A stretch of 64,000 nucleotides of DNA from Linum tenue (GCA_946122785.1 CAMGYJ010000010.1:47637134-47701133), one strand, 5' to 3'. Positions 1 to 13,279 are shown, counted from the stretch's first letter. Made by a program: numbers and translations. The notes: generated by a model from the letters alone, not told the origin.

Positions 1-774
1 CCTAAGTTGAAAGATTCAAAACTTCCAGACACAAAATAGAAATTGAATCTTAATTGGCAGGCCGCCCAAACCGAGGTGTGGCCCAGCCCAATCCCTATCC
101 CGACTACCGGACCGGCACTGAGCCAACAAAACCCGAGTCCTTCCTGCGACTAAACGACACTCACAGAAAAAGACATTCCCCGACCCGACCCGATATGCCC
201 GCATACATCACCCGATTTCGGAACACTCCGCCCGCCCGGCCCAACCACACGAGCCCAGAAAACTCGGCTGCCATTTGTCAAAATGCCACGGAGAGATTCC
301 TTAATTTGCAACGTATTTTGTACCTTGTTCAGTAACCAAAATGTGATTAATTATTTTTGTGGACATTCATATTTGGATTAACAATTTATAAAATTATCAA
401 TTTTGTTACCTCATCGCATCACATCCTTGTTTGAACTTTCTTTAATTTAATCATTTTTTCTCGTTGAAAAAAATACTATAATTCTAGAATTGGGTAAATC
501 GAAATAAAAAAAATTTAAAACCTAATTAATTGTTGTGGTTAAGTAATGAAAAAAGTTGTAACGGGCTTAATGGGAAAAAGGAATGTACTTGTTGAATGTG
601 GGGCAGGGCAGGCTGGGCAGCAAAGCAAACTCCAACCAAGAAAGGCTGTCATCAGCTGCCAGGTCAGCCCGCTGCCCGCCTCCTCCCAAATGCTTTTTTC
701 AAATTTGAATGAAATTCCGACGCAATTTCATTTGCATTTCGGGAAAAACCTTTCCGTCTTCTTTCCCCTTCCTT
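1..774. other. Upstream region of the actin gene
   Basis: No gene is recognised here. Positions 48-260 are unusually GC-rich and full of short CCCGACCCG-like and GCCCAA runs, unlike the AT-rich stretch at 340-545. This could be an old repeat, but no terminal repeats or target duplication were found. The two reading frames here (54-335 on the plus strand, 16-204 on the minus strand) resemble no known protein. The rest is presumably the distal promoter of the actin gene. Confidence 0.5.
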
Positions 775-780
775 TATAAA
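775..780 (+). promoter_or_regulatory. TATA box of the actin gene
   Basis: TATAAA lies in a C/T-rich context directly before a pyrimidine-rich stretch (781-830). A transcription start about 30 bases downstream (roughly 805-812) would give a short non-coding first exon ending at 944. Confidence 0.7.
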
Positions 781-944
781 CCTCTCATTCCCCCTTCATT
801 TCCGAATCCTTCCTCTCTCATATCTCTTCGAGCTGCGCATCTGGAGAACGAGATCGCCTGAGAAACATCTGGAAGACTAACGCGAATCAGGCGGCCGACG
901 TTTCCCCCGGAGCTCGCTTCTTCGATCCGCATCTACTCTCAAAG

Positions 945-1642
945 GTATGGATAGCTTCCTTTTGCTTCGTTTTTTCATTGCTCCGTTTGAATCTGTAGAT
1001 CGGGCACTTTCGATCTGAGTTTTGGTGGGGTTTTTTTTTTTGAGCTCGATCTTGTGGTGTTGAGCTGATGTGTTTATCGATCGGGAAGTAGGTGCGTGTT
1101 TTGGAGGATAAGACAAGTAGACAGTGAAAATGATAGCTTTAGTTGCCAAATCTTGCTTCTGTTTGCTTTCGGAGCTCCGATCTCGTTTTGAACTTTGCTG
1201 ATGACGATGGGTTGTGTGATTGCCTTTTGGAGTCTAATTATGCAAGCTTAGTGCTTGACTTGTGATTTGATGTAGTTTAGTTGAATTACTTGTGCTGACA
1301 TTTGAGGGATGAAGAAGCTCTAGTTTCACATCCAGCTATTGGATTGAAGTTGTTGTAGCTTCTTATGGACTGTCATGTAATGTATATATGGCTGCTCAGA
1401 TTCGCTAGCATCTGGGCTTTTGTTGAATGTGAGATCTGAAGTCAGTAGGTGGTTTGTTAGTATTATAATGTAGTAGTTTGCTTTCAATGCTTGATCTGGT
1501 ATTCTCTTCCATGGATCTCTTCGTTTCCGGTTCAAATTTGGAGGCTTGTACTTCATCATTTGTGTTGTGGATTCGAAATGTAGATCAAAGTGTTTTACTT
1601 TGGGTTCTTTCGTTTGAGCTTATGATTTCATTTCTATTGCAG
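945..1642 (+). promoter_or_regulatory. Leader intron in the actin 5' UTR
   Basis: The intron begins AAAG|GTATGG at 945 and ends TTGCAG at 1642, eleven bases before the start codon at 1654. Plant actin and ubiquitin genes commonly have an intron in the 5' UTR that raises expression. The T-rich composition and about 700-bp length fit that. Its effect on expression here is inferred. Confidence 0.8.
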
Positions 1643-1653
1643 TACAGTAAAAG

Positions 1654-3101
<1,448 letters not shown>

Positions 3102-4094
3102 GCTCCTGAAGAAGTGGGTTGATGAGTTATTTGTTACATTTGGCTTTTCCTTTTTTATCGAATGTCGGTGTGAACTCGAGTCAGGTTTCGTGTATTGCTT
3201 CGCAGCAGCTACTCCAGTGCGATTTTCGTTGCTCAAAACAGTCCTAAGTTTCTGAAGTGGTTGCTTGTTGTAGTCTTTCTTTCTCAAGTAGGGGTGTCGA
3301 TAGGTTGTTGAGAGTGAGGTTTGTGATGAGTCGTTTTTTTCTTCCTGCTTTGAGTTATCTTCCTGCTTTGAGATATTTGAAGGGTTTTTTTGGTTCTTTT
3401 TTCCTGGTTACCCCTCTTGAGGGGAAGATCAATGTTAATAGTTCTTTGTACGAGGGAGAATTTTTATGATTAGTATCAGGTTGCGGTCATTAAACTGTAT
3501 GGGACCATATTTATTACTTCTATTATTGGGATTGAGTTTTGCCATATTGATTTTCTGCTCTTATATGATAAATAGGCTAATCAATGTGAAATTCATGCCA
3601 AAACATAGCAGGGTTTATAAGGCTACCTCCAGTTTTTGCTCAATTTTACATGTTCTTATTAGTTTTCTTCGCAAATGTTTATCTGATATGTCGAAATTCG
3701 TATCGTAACTATTCAGGTTAATCAAAATTAGTATCGATCCGTGACATGCAACTGCGAATGAATCGACACACTTTAATCTCTAGTTAGCTTGATCTGCCAC
3801 TCGATATGACGCAACTCAAACTAACATGAACTATCTTCACAAAGTTTTGTAGTGCTTCGTCCTATTGACCGAATTATTAATGACTCCGACTGGCTTTAAC
3901 TAGCTACCTTTGATGGATAACGATCCAACCCACCATCTTCATCAACAATCCGACGCGACTTGCCCAAACTCAACCCAACCTGAAGCTGAAGCAGAGAGCA
4001 TGATGCAACATAGGAGGAAAGAAAATAAAAGGCTTTGGATGATCCTTTCTGTGAACATCCTGAATGAGATCGCCACTAAAGGTACACACAAGCA
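3102..4094. other. Actin 3' UTR and spacer
   Basis: The first 300-500 bases after the stop are T-rich and typical of an actin 3' UTR. Nothing else is recognised. The open frames here are short and have no family resemblance. Confidence 0.5.
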
Positions 4095-4330
4095 CAACAA
4101 TCAAAGAAAGCAGCATTTGTGAATGATGGCTTCTCTCTAGGGACAACTCTCCTAACCAGAAAAGATTGGCAAAGAAGAAAAAAGGTACTAAGATGATAAA
4201 GCAATGAGCTGGGGAGGATTCTTCTGCCCCCACCAGCCACTGCCTTCACATCACCTTCATTTTCAGGCAATTGCCAAATGCTATCAACTTTGGAGGTGGT
4301 CTAGCTGGCTTTGCCACCACCAGAGCATCA
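4095..4330 (-). pseudogene. Fragment copying the 3' end of the uL15 gene
   Basis: This stretch aligns by eye with 7800-8070, the last coding part and 3' UTR of the uL15 gene further along. Shared landmarks in the same order are an ACAACTCTCCTAACCA-like block, GCAATGAGCTGGG followed by GATTCTTCTGC, and GCCAATGCTATC followed by a TTTGGAGG[T/A]GGTCTAGCTGG block. Insertions and deletions break the reading frame. It is a degenerate partial duplicate about 3.7 kb from its source, in the same orientation, and makes no protein. Confidence 0.75.
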
Positions 4331-5067
4331 ACAGAAAAGGCCAAGAGGAGCATGAAGATTGACATCTGCAGCGTAAATGTTCCGAAGACAAAGGTTCACT
4401 GTACGGGAACCAACTTTCTGACAGAGCTATGAATTTTCAGAGCTTTGAAGTTCTAAAGAACTGCCATAAAAAGAAAACCAACTCGACCAATGATACATGA
4501 GCAGGAGTGAGGAAAGCCTCCAAACAAAGACCAGTACTTGAGCTCTGCAGACAAAATATGTAAACAAAAACAGACTGGAGACTGAATTGAACAAAGTGGA
4601 AACACAAAAATGAGAATGCTAATTTGGCCCCTCCCCTACAAAAGCTGTAGCCTGAACCTTGGCAATGAAAAGATTTTGCATTTTCCAATAGGGTTATGAA
4701 AGAAGAACCCGAGGAAGCACATAAGATAAACTATAAGATCAGTGAACATGCTCTTGCAACAATTGACATACCAAGCAGTGGGAACAAGCAAGAGAAACGA
4801 ACATCAAAGAAGAACTCAGAACTAGTAGTGCAACAATATATTGATGAACCGTCCAATCGGAACTTCGACCCCTGCATACTTAAAAAAGACTGGCTAGAAG
4901 AGATTCATGCAACTTTCTACCCCTGCATACTTGAAAACTCTATTATAACAATCAATTGCTATGACCACAGTACCACGGAACACCAATTAGCATATTTCCT
5001 AGTTAGAACTATTGACACAATCTCACCCTACATAGATAGTGAGATCAAATGAACCCACCACAATTTG
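4331..5067. other. Spacer and 3' UTR of the coiled-coil gene
   Basis: No gene is recognised. It is probably mostly the 3' untranslated part of the minus-strand gene ending at 5068. A 13-base motif CCCCTGCATACTT occurs twice (about 4869 and 4921), which suggests a small local duplication. Confidence 0.4.
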
Positions 5068-7371
5068 CTACTCGGTCGGAGTGGATTCAGAAATCTGAGG
5101 GGCCTTCTGCTCCTTCAAATGCATTTCCATCAAAAGCTTGACATTCTTCTCGCCACCCAACAACCTATCTCCCAACAGTTCAATCCCGACTCTATATCCT
5201 TCAAACTTGTCAACCCATTCCTCCTCAAATTCTTTAAGCTTCTTCTCAATTAACAAACGCGCCAACCTTTCTTCTTCCTCTTCCATCATTCTTTGCTTCT
5301 CCAGTTCGGCGGCAGTCAAAACAAGACCACCAGGGCCAGCATCCTTGTAGAGTGGTTCTTCATGCGATGGAAATTTTGCTCTGTATTCAGAAAATGCTCT
5401 ATGCGTCTCCTTCAAAGCCCTTCTATACCCTTCCAAAAGATCGCCCATCATACACAATTCACGCTCGAGCTTATAAACTTCAGCCTGGCTCTTCTGTTGC
5501 TCCTCATACCTCATTTTGTGCAGGAGTTGGATTGTGTCATCACGTCGTTCCAACTCATTAATTAACATCTGCTGGTTCAAACTCTGCTCCTGATACAGCT
5601 GGTCTTTTTGCTTTTGGGCAACCCTCAGCTTTTCCAACCAATGCTGTATTTGTCCAATGCACATGCCAGTTTCCGAAGAATTCTTCCCCTCCCATGGCGC
5701 ATCATCAGTCCTCATTCTCTTGTCAAACGCATGATGAGGGATATCGTCATCGTTGTTGCCATCATCAAGATGCCTAATGTCTCTCTTAAGATCATTCCCA
5801 GCACCATAATGCGAGGAATTGCCAGGGTTAGCCTCTATATCAATCCTAGATGCTGCAAGAAATTCCCCCGAAGAGAGGTCAGCATGAAGCTGCTGCATAT
5901 CTGGGATGAGGGGAGCTTGTGCTAATTCCATAGATCCAAGAAGATTCTTAGAAGCTAAACTACCCAATGCATCATGCTCTTGGGGTGCACGGTAGAAATC
6001 CATTTCTTCAACCGACTCCTCATCATCGACCTCTTCCCCTTGCTCTGGTTCTTCCATTGCATCATCATCTACTTCCACTTCTAGCTTCCTCTCCACTTCA
6101 CATTCCATGCCATCTTCAGCTTTCACAAGGCTATAATGCTGTAGAAAATTCTCATTCACACTGCCATTCAACCACTGGCCATGTTCTTCTTCAACTACCA
6201 CTTTACTCTCCTCAAACACCATTGCCACCTGTTCTTGTTGTGGCACAACATTGTCCTTGCCACCATATTTATCTTTAGCTCCACCATCTTCCCCAGCAGT
6301 AGCATTATCCATACCTCCCAAGCTCAATTCAATGCTACCCTCTTCAGCCTTAGCCACCACCGCGACACGATCCACTTCCTCACTGGTTTTCACAACCACC
6401 TCCTCATCTTCATCTCCTTCTTCCTCCTCTTGTATCAACTCTTCCTTAAAATCAATCTCCTTCCGAGAAGAAGCTTCTTCTTCTTCCTTCAACATATTTT
6501 CTTTCTGGGATTTAATCAAACACTGTAAGTGCGAGGCATAGTAACAGTTACCTAGATTCGGAGCAGCAGACAACTCCTTCTCAACCATATACCAAATCAA
6601 CCCAGCCCAATCCAATCTCTCAAAGTTGCCATCTTTAATCATTCTAGTCATATTGTGAATCTCCAACGGCATCAACCACGTATCGTCGTCGTGCAACAGC
6701 ATCCAAGTCGAGACCAATTCGTCGACGAACGCAATCGCTTCTTCGTTCTCTTTCGCCTCCCCGGCGGAAGTCTCCGACGACGAAACCTTGTCCTTCTTGA
6801 TCGGCAGCTTGAGCGCGCGAGCCAAATCGGGACGGCTGACCTTGACCCGAGCCTCGTTGACGTAGCTACCGCGCTGCTGCGCATCGTAACTGGCGATCAA
6901 CTGCGCCACGAGATCAAAGCGAATGTCGGCGTCGAACCGGAGCTTGACGAAGTCCCACAGGCCAAGCCGCTTGAGAAGCTCCTCGTGAGAATCAAAGTCG
7001 AGATCTTTCGCGGGCTTGAATGGAATGGGTTTGAGGTTTTCGTTGAGAGCCTCGAGCTTCTTCTGAATCTTCTTCAACCTAGACGCAATTAGTCGCTTGC
7101 TCCTGTTGCGCTTCGAACCGCCGCCTCCGCCGACGAGGAGGCGGCGGGCAGAGGAGGCCGATGTGGGAGAGAACGAAATCATGGGCGCTGCGCTTGTTAG
7201 ATCTTCTTGATTTGAATCGCTGTCTTGTGAGTCGGGGACATCATTCAGGGTCAGGGTTTCAGAGGACTGGGAAACATGCGGATTCTCGGCAGAATGTGGA
7301 GGTGGTGGGTTCTCCTCCGATTGCTGCATCGGGGGTTTCTCATCCGTCGTCGCCGCCGCCGTGTTTGCCAT
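5068..7371 (-). CDS. Acidic coiled-coil protein of unknown function
   Basis: A single uninterrupted frame of 767 residues. The start is the ATG at 7371 (MANTAAATT...); an upstream in-frame TTG is not a plant start. The N-terminus is low-complexity (Ser/Gly, RKR-type basic patch near 85-105). A compact conserved-looking region follows, about 105-300, including LLKRLGLWDFVKLRFDADIR and the ALKLP and WMLLHDDDTWLMP segments. A long Glu/Asp-rich stretch (about 300-470) comes next. From about 560 to the end there is a strong coiled coil (QKQKDQLYQEQ..., EEEEERLARLLIEKKLKEFE). I have seen similar plant proteins but cannot name the family. The composition suggests a nuclear scaffold or chromatin-associated protein, which is inference. 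It has no introns, unlike most of its neighbours. Confidence 0.85.
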   Translation of the reverse strand: MANTAAATTDEKPPMQQSEENPPPPHSAENPHVSQSSETLTLNDVPDSQDSDSNQEDLTSAAPMISFSPTSASSARRLLVGGGGGSKRNRSKRLIASRLKKIQKKLEALNENLKPIPFKPAKDLDFDSHEELLKRLGLWDFVKLRFDADIRFDLVAQLIASYDAQQRGSYVNEARVKVSRPDLARALKLPIKKDKVSSSETSAGEAKENEEAIAFVDELVSTWMLLHDDDTWLMPLEIHNMTRMIKDGNFERLDWAGLIWYMVEKELSAAPNLGNCYYASHLQCLIKSQKENMLKEEEEASSRKEIDFKEELIQEEEEGDEDEEVVVKTSEEVDRVAVVAKAEEGSIELSLGGMDNATAGEDGGAKDKYGGKDNVVPQQEQVAMVFEESKVVVEEEHGQWLNGSVNENFLQHYSLVKAEDGMECEVERKLEVEVDDDAMEEPEQGEEVDDEESVEEMDFYRAPQEHDALGSLASKNLLGSMELAQAPLIPDMQQLHADLSSGEFLAASRIDIEANPGNSSHYGAGNDLKRDIRHLDDGNNDDDIPHHAFDKRMRTDDAPWEGKNSSETGMCIGQIQHWLEKLRVAQKQKDQLYQEQSLNQQMLINELERRDDTIQLLHKMRYEEQQKSQAEVYKLERELCMMGDLLEGYRRALKETHRAFSEYRAKFPSHEEPLYKDAGPGGLVLTAAELEKQRMMEEEEERLARLLIEKKLKEFEEEWVDKFEGYRVGIELLGDRLLGGEKNVKLLMEMHLKEQKAPQISESTPTE

Positions 7372-7913
7372 TGCTCTCAACAGTACAGTTTCTGAGGGGT
7401 TGCTTTCTCAAGTACGAAGATCAAGAGTGATAAATGGGTCGGGTCTTCCTTCCATTTCGGTTTGGCTAAAGGGGTTAAATATATCATCTTCTTTGGTTTA
7501 ACCGGCTCACCCGAATTTGTATGTTGTTATAATTTGATTGTCTCGAATGATAAATGATTTAACAAACAATATAGTCCATTTCAAATTGGCAATGTACAAA
7601 TTCTTAGTCCTATAATCTTGATGTAACCGGTTAAACCTTACTAAAACGTGGTAGGTGTTGCCATTTGGTAACTTGTAATGGAAAAACTGAAAGTCCTTTT
7701 TATGAAAGGAAAGTTGAGAAGCAAAACAAACGCTTTGGAGGTCCTTTTCTGCAGAACATCCAGGATGATTATCACTTATCAATAAGGGCCAAGGGCACAG
7801 ACAGAGTCATCAAAGACTGCAGCTTTTGTGACTGATGGCTATTATTTCTAGCGACAGCTCTCCTAACCAAAAAAACTGGGGAGAAAAGGAACTGAAACCA
7901 AAAAGATGGTTGA
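7372..7913. other. Promoter of the coiled-coil gene and 3' UTR of uL15
   Basis: The coiled-coil gene starts at 7371 and the uL15 coding region ends at 7914, both on the minus strand, so this 542-bp gap must hold the promoter of the former and the 3' UTR of the latter. No further gene is seen. Confidence 0.5.
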
Positions 7914-10539
7914 TCAAGCAGTGAGCTGGGGAGATTCTTCTGCACCCCCCACCTTCTCGTCACTTTCGTTCGCCTCAACGTAAAATGGGATTGGCTTGGT
8001 TGGCGCGGGCAATCGGCCAATGCTATCGACTTTGTGCTTCAATTTTGGAGGAGGTCTAGCTGGTCTGGGCAGAAGCCTACCCTTCTTCTCAAACCACTCT
8101 GGCTTCAGCAGTGCTCGCAGCCCCAGCTTGTTGTAGTGGACCCGTCGGACCGATCCTCCAGCTGCTTCGACGGCTGCCTTGGCTCTAACGGTCACCCTTG
8201 ACACCTGCAAAAACAGGTTGGCGGCAGTGAAGTTCAGTTCCACACTGTAAGGCATCTATACCAATGAAGGTGAGAACTTAGAACCCAAGTACTCAAGGAA
8301 TTAGGTCAGTGAATACATTATACAGTGACTATAACAGTTATAATGACAACCATTTTGATAGTTCTCGAATACATATCAAGCAACTATTACAGTCATCTCC
8401 ATTTCTGTGAATCTTTTTGCCAAAATTTATAGATCATTGTGTCACCTCATCCAAGTTACAAATTAATAGGCCACTTAGACTCTCTAATGAGCTGTTAAAA
8501 CATGTCAGCCAATTAAGGTCCACTATCATGATAGTTATTCCAAGCAGACTGCAGCAAGAACTTCTGAGCTTGGCAGCTAGTCAAGTTATCTAACCAGGGA
8601 ATTCAGGATCAAATCTAAAAGAAGCAAGGCTAAGTACAAGTTCCATATGCACGTGAATTCCTTACAGTAAAATTCATCATGATGTTTGCAAGCAAATGCA
8701 ACCTGTGATTAACCGTAAGCCTCGAGAGGTTTTACCGATTTAAACTATATACAGCAGTTCATCCTAAATGTACATACACAAACAAAAGAAAAACATCGTA
8801 ATGAGATTTACCTCTATATGGATAGGCCATACAATGTGCTCACAGCCACGTCCCATGAGTCTTACTCCGTCTTCTATCTGCTTTCCTATGGCTCCAGTAT
8901 CCTATTATAACAATTGCAAACCATCAACACAGATTCCAGCACATTTTATGCGTGTAGGCTAAAGTGGGAGTTAGGCAAACATTTGCAATTACCTTGAGTG
9001 TCTTCATTGTGATCAGTTCATGAGAATCTATCTTCCCAGCATTTATAAGCCTTGCAATCTTTCCCAGGCCACATGGCTGCAAAAGAAAATACATAGAAAC
9101 CAAAAGATAAATAACTGAATTGGGAGAAAAGAGTAGAAATAATGTCACCAAACTACAAGTAAGAGTTATGAACTGGAGGCAGACATACAAATTTGATAAC
9201 ATCAAGTAAGAATTCTAGATCTTACAATTGGTGACAATTCAGTGATGCAAAGAAAGAACTTGGCCAATTTGTGAACAAACAATGGTAATGAACAGGAGAC
9301 ATAACCATTTTTCTCAACTAGCAAACTGAGGGGAAATGCAATCAAGCTTCCTCCAAAGGTACAAGGCACCAACAAGAGGGACATTGTATCTTCTGGAAAG
9401 TAGTGAGAATGAAAAAGGACTCTAGGACGGCAATAATTGGCAAAAGTTGGACAGCTCTGGAGTTGATATTTAGTATCTTTCAAGGCTTCATTCAAGGGTT
9501 ACACTGATAGAGTGATAGTATACATAGTAACTACCACATCTGACACGCCTCTCTCTAATTTGACGGATGGAAATTCAGCTGCTAAGGTAACAACAGAGAT
9601 GAAGGGGCAATTTGTGCTCGGATAAAATTTGAACAGAGTTGATAACACAGTAACAGGAATAACAAAACTTGAAGTCGATAACTTTATGCGACCACATTTT
9701 ATTAATGCCAAAATCAAAACTTTATGCGACCACAATATAAACCCATCAATGGTTGAAACTTCACAGCCAAAACCAAACTCAATGTTGCTGATAAACCCTA
9801 CCAACTGCAGCCTTTTATGCAACTCGCAGCATAACAGATGGCATATTCACAGACAAAACAAAACCCAATGGAGCTGATAACCCCTACAAATTGCAACCTT
9901 CCAAAATATTTCTCATTTTCCAATTGATGAAGCAGCCATATTTATCAATTGGGGCTAAAAATGTGAGCTTTTCAAGCCCTCTTTCCTTTGAAGAAGAAGC
10001 AAAAACATGCATTTGAAGTCAAGAGCAACCAGTAAACTTCTTAGTCCCACCCAACATTCTGTATCCTAGAACTTGCTGCTATTCAAGGACAAATGAAATT
10101 GGGCAGCTAGAGAAACAAACTGACCAATTAATCAAAGGAATACCTGGAAAGTGAGGCTAAAAGGGTTCTTAAACCCTCTCTTGGGGAGACGGCGGCGCAT
10201 CGGCGTCTGCCCACCTTCGAATCCGAACTTGTGAGTCCCTCTAGCTTTCTGTCCTTTATGACCTCTCCCAGCAGTCTTGCCCTTCCCTGACCCAATCCCG
10301 CGCCCCTTTCTGGTCTTCTGCTTCCTGGGTATGTTCTCCCTTAAGTCGTTCAAGCTCAACAGGCTGTAATTTCGAAGGGAGCCCGGAAACCCAGATGCCA
10401 CATTGGCGCCGTGGAAGGAGGGGAGTTGCAAAGATTGAAATGGCGGGAATGGGATTGGGGTCGAGGTGGGTTTCGCGTTGGCGAGAACTGATGTCGACGA
10501 GAGGAGAGAAGATAGCAGTCGTCGACTTCTGGTGATCAT
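7914..10539 (-). CDS. Organellar large-subunit ribosomal protein uL15 (mitochondrial type)
   Basis: Bacterial-type ribosomal protein L15, nuclear-encoded and probably imported into mitochondria. Exons in coding order: 10539-10144, 9076-8993, 8901-8812 and 8204-7914; every junction is phase 0. The product is 286 residues. An Arg/Ser-rich leader ([15 protein letters not shown]) fits a mitochondrial presequence. The L15 signature follows: [20 protein letters not shown] at about 79-98, then [17 protein letters not shown]. The C-terminal half has [15 protein letters not shown] and [18 protein letters not shown], as in the L15/L18e fold. The C-terminal tail ([15 protein letters not shown] onward) matches the plant mitochondrial form rather than the plastid form. 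The first intron exceeds 1 kb (9077-10143) and holds nothing recognisable. A damaged copy of the 3' end lies at 4095-4330. Confidence 0.93.
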
Positions 10540-11457
10540 TGCTTGAATCGGCGACGGTCAGTGGCCGGAGTTTTTGGAGGGCGGAACGATGGGAGGGTTT
10601 ACTGAGGTTTTGCAGTTTCGGGCGGGGGAATGGATCTCGGCAGCATCTCGTACTTGTTTCTTTTTCTTCCGCCACCGTGACCCGGGTAACTAGTTCGGGT
10701 TAGGACCGGGTTCTGCCGGTCCACCCTTTGTTTGCCAGCCATTTTAGTTGTGTTTTACTTGTTCGATTTGAAAATCTTTGAAAATATGGGTTCGGACAAA
10801 ACTTGAATTCTGAAAAATCTTTGAATAAGTGTGACATGATGGTTGATCATCTCATAATACGTGATTGTGACATGATGATTGATTACCCTGTAAATCAATT
10901 GTGAAATCATGGTTCGATCTTAATTGATTGGAATAAACTAGTTCTTTGCACGATTTTGTATCGTTCAGTCACCCGCAATAATAGGTTAGTCACTGTTGTT
11001 GATAACGGATAAATGCATAAACCCAAAACTAACCTTACTAACATTTTTGGTCTCTAAACATCAATACAGTAGGAGCTCAGTCACATTAGCTTCCATTGAT
11101 TCCATAGAATAACAAAAATGTCTATACAAATGAGTAAACATCAATGAGTTATGTGTCTATAGTCTGTATAACCTTCTGAAAAATTAGCCATGAACAGCAT
11201 CCAACTTTGCTAAGCAAAAACTAAGTGTTACAAACAAATCTGTTCTTCAGATCTCTCCAAGACAAAGATATTACCCTTTTGATCCCTTCCTATCCTCATC
11301 TCATCATCAACATATCTGTTCCCATAAGATTAAGGTAAAAAAACCCTTTATGTCCACTGCATCACCAACACACAGAACAAGTAACAGTAAACCACTTTCT
11401 TTTCTAACTTTCAGTAAAGAAGTAAACTTTTTTTTATGTTTCTCATGGTGAGGAAAG
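10540..11457. other. uL15 promoter and FBN5 3' UTR
   Basis: No gene is recognised. The uL15 5' flank lies at 10540 onward. A short imperfect direct repeat, TGTGACATGATG[G/A]TTGAT, occurs at about 10830 and 10866. The last few hundred bases before 11458 probably belong to the fibrillin transcript. Confidence 0.4.
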
Positions 11458-12685
11458 TTAAGGATACGTGAGCTCGAGCCACCCCTCGGGGTTGAAGATG
11501 TTGAGAAGAAGGTCATAGTTCTTCTGGAACACATTCATCAGCTGGTCAGGTGTGATGGTTGATTCTCTGTATGTAATTGTAACTCTCTACCAACACAAAA
11601 AAAAAGAGAGGGTTATATCAGAATGTTGCCCTTCAGAGGAAGGAGAGGTGATGCAAAGAGAGTGGAAAACGGGGGATCATTTTCATAACTGATTTGGAAT
11701 CAATGTTGAAGGAGGCTACAATTGCCAGCTGACCATTCAACAGGTTCAGTCCCTTCACATTGAACTTTATCACATTCACTGCTTTGCTCTACAATCACAG
11801 TTGAAACGAAACACACACAGAAAAAAAGAAATCAGCTCTTTCGACTTGGCACGTCGTTGAGCTAATCTGATATCACGTCAAGAACTAGTGTTTCAGAGTA
11901 TCTACCTCGGCTACGTCTATGATTTGGAAGAGGTCACCCAAGGTGATGAAATCTCTCAACCCTAGCTTTGTTCTCTTTGCACCCATTATGCTGATTGTGC
12001 TGTATATAAGCTTCCAACATCCATCCACCTTTCCCGAAGATTCAAAATCCCCACAAATAGATAACCATTACCGAGCCGTTTTAACAAAAATGTGCTCGTT
12101 AGTCTATTGATATAAAATTCCATCTAACTTAGCTACAGTTAGAATAGAATAATGTTTAGTAAGTATGTTCTTCATGACTCTCATGCACTGCATATTTGAA
12201 AAATTGATGGTATTTGCTAAAACAGTATAGTATAGGGACTAAGAAAGCAATTGATCGATAGCATTTAGTATCTACCTTGTGAAGATTGAGAGTGGGATCT
12301 GGAGTTGGGTTCTGGGATTCTAGCTGCTGCACCAGCTCCTGAATCTCAGACTTCTTCCCAGATGTTGTCCCAAATACCCCTCTGTTAATCCCTTATTGGT
12401 AGGATTTCCACATTTACATATTTGAATCACTGAAGGACTGAAGATGGCAAAAAGAATGGAAGGTTAAGATGGAGATTACATACCCTGGAGTGCTTGAGAA
12501 AAATTCTCCTTGATTTGAGAAACTTCCAAAGAGGATGTAGATGATGAACTTTGTGTTGCAGTTTTTATAGGGTTTACCAATCTGAACTTTAGCAGCTCAC
12601 CAAACTTGGCTTGGTGTTGCTGCCATGGCTGGTGAGTAAAAGCCATTAGAGATGGTGGCTGCACAAGCTTCACCAAAGTAGCCAT
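11458..12685 (-). CDS. FBN5: Plastid fibrillin / plastid-lipid-associated protein, FBN5-like
   Basis: PAP/fibrillin family protein of the chloroplast. FBN5 is known to bind solanesyl diphosphate synthases and to be needed for plastoquinone-9 synthesis. Exons in coding order: 12685-12484, 12379-12276, 12028-11906, 11788-11690 and 11586-11458, giving 218 residues. Residues 1-50 look like a transit peptide (Ser/Thr/Gln-rich, few acids). The fibrillin body follows: [20 protein letters not shown] (about 68-87), then a WKLIYS lipocalin-like strand, [22 protein letters not shown], and near the C-terminus [12 protein letters not shown] and [12 protein letters not shown]. The exon 2 acceptor had to be set at the second of two overlapping AGs (AGAG|GGGT) to keep phase. 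It is somewhat shorter than the roughly 260 residues I recall for Arabidopsis FBN5. The assignment to FBN5 leans partly on the BolA2 neighbour. Confidence 0.85.
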
Positions 12686-13279
12686 CTCAAGCAACGAAGA
12701 AGAAGAAGAAGAAGAAGGAAGAGCTCCTTAAAGGAAGAACCCGCCAAATGCTTGTCTTTGCTTATTTGCTGATGAGTAGGTTGAGTTTGATACAATACTA
12801 CCGTTGCTCTAAAATATTATATCAGCCTATGTGTCTTTTATATTTGCCACATGCCAGGAAATCCAAGATATAGATTCTGTCCTGAAATTTCACTTTATTT
12901 TCTCTTGCCAGAGGTTGTGGATAAAGGGAAATCAGAGGATTGGTGGTTGGGACACCTCTGTTCAGCATGTGGCTAACATTTATTTTCCCCTCCAAAGTAA
13001 ATTTCACCACTTCCATCCAAAATTTCAGCTCAAGGATCTAAATTTCCGAAGGGTGAAAGGCATAGCCAAAGATTGTAACTCCCAACTTGAACTGGCCTTC
13101 TCTTGACAATTCATCCACAGAAACACACACTTATATGTGCAAGTACAAGGTTATGCAAAATCCTTATTCAAAGGGCAGCTGCCAAAAAGGTCACTATCCC
13201 AGTTAGAAACTGAGAGCAACAAAAGCTGAAATTACTCCACTGTAGTAATAAGAGTACATGATCATGTATTTCAAACTGT
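12686..13279. other. FBN5 promoter and BOLA2 3' UTR
   Basis: A (GAA)n-type run at about 12700-12722 sits just upstream of the fibrillin start codon, probably in its 5' UTR. Nothing else is recognised. Confidence 0.4.

Noticed and set aside
48..260. Coding gene or second hAT element in the GC-rich first 260 bases
   Set aside because: No terminal inverted repeats, target duplication or protein resemblance could be found, and the window edge cuts the context.
4696..5052. 118-codon plus-strand frame
   Set aside because: It lies in the 3' flank of the minus-strand coiled-coil gene, has no family resemblance, and contains a local duplicated motif read as protein.
5138..7092. Several plus-strand frames rich in Ser, Leu and Phe
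   Set aside because: They are antisense shadows of the Glu/Lys-rich coiled-coil protein; GAA/GAG codons read backwards give Phe/Leu/Ser.
7372..7380. Extension of the coiled-coil protein to a TTG codon
   Set aside because: Plant nuclear genes start at ATG; the ATG at 7371 is in frame three codons later.
9202..9822. Two minus-strand frames of about 100 codons
   Set aside because: They sit inside the first intron of uL15 and resemble nothing.
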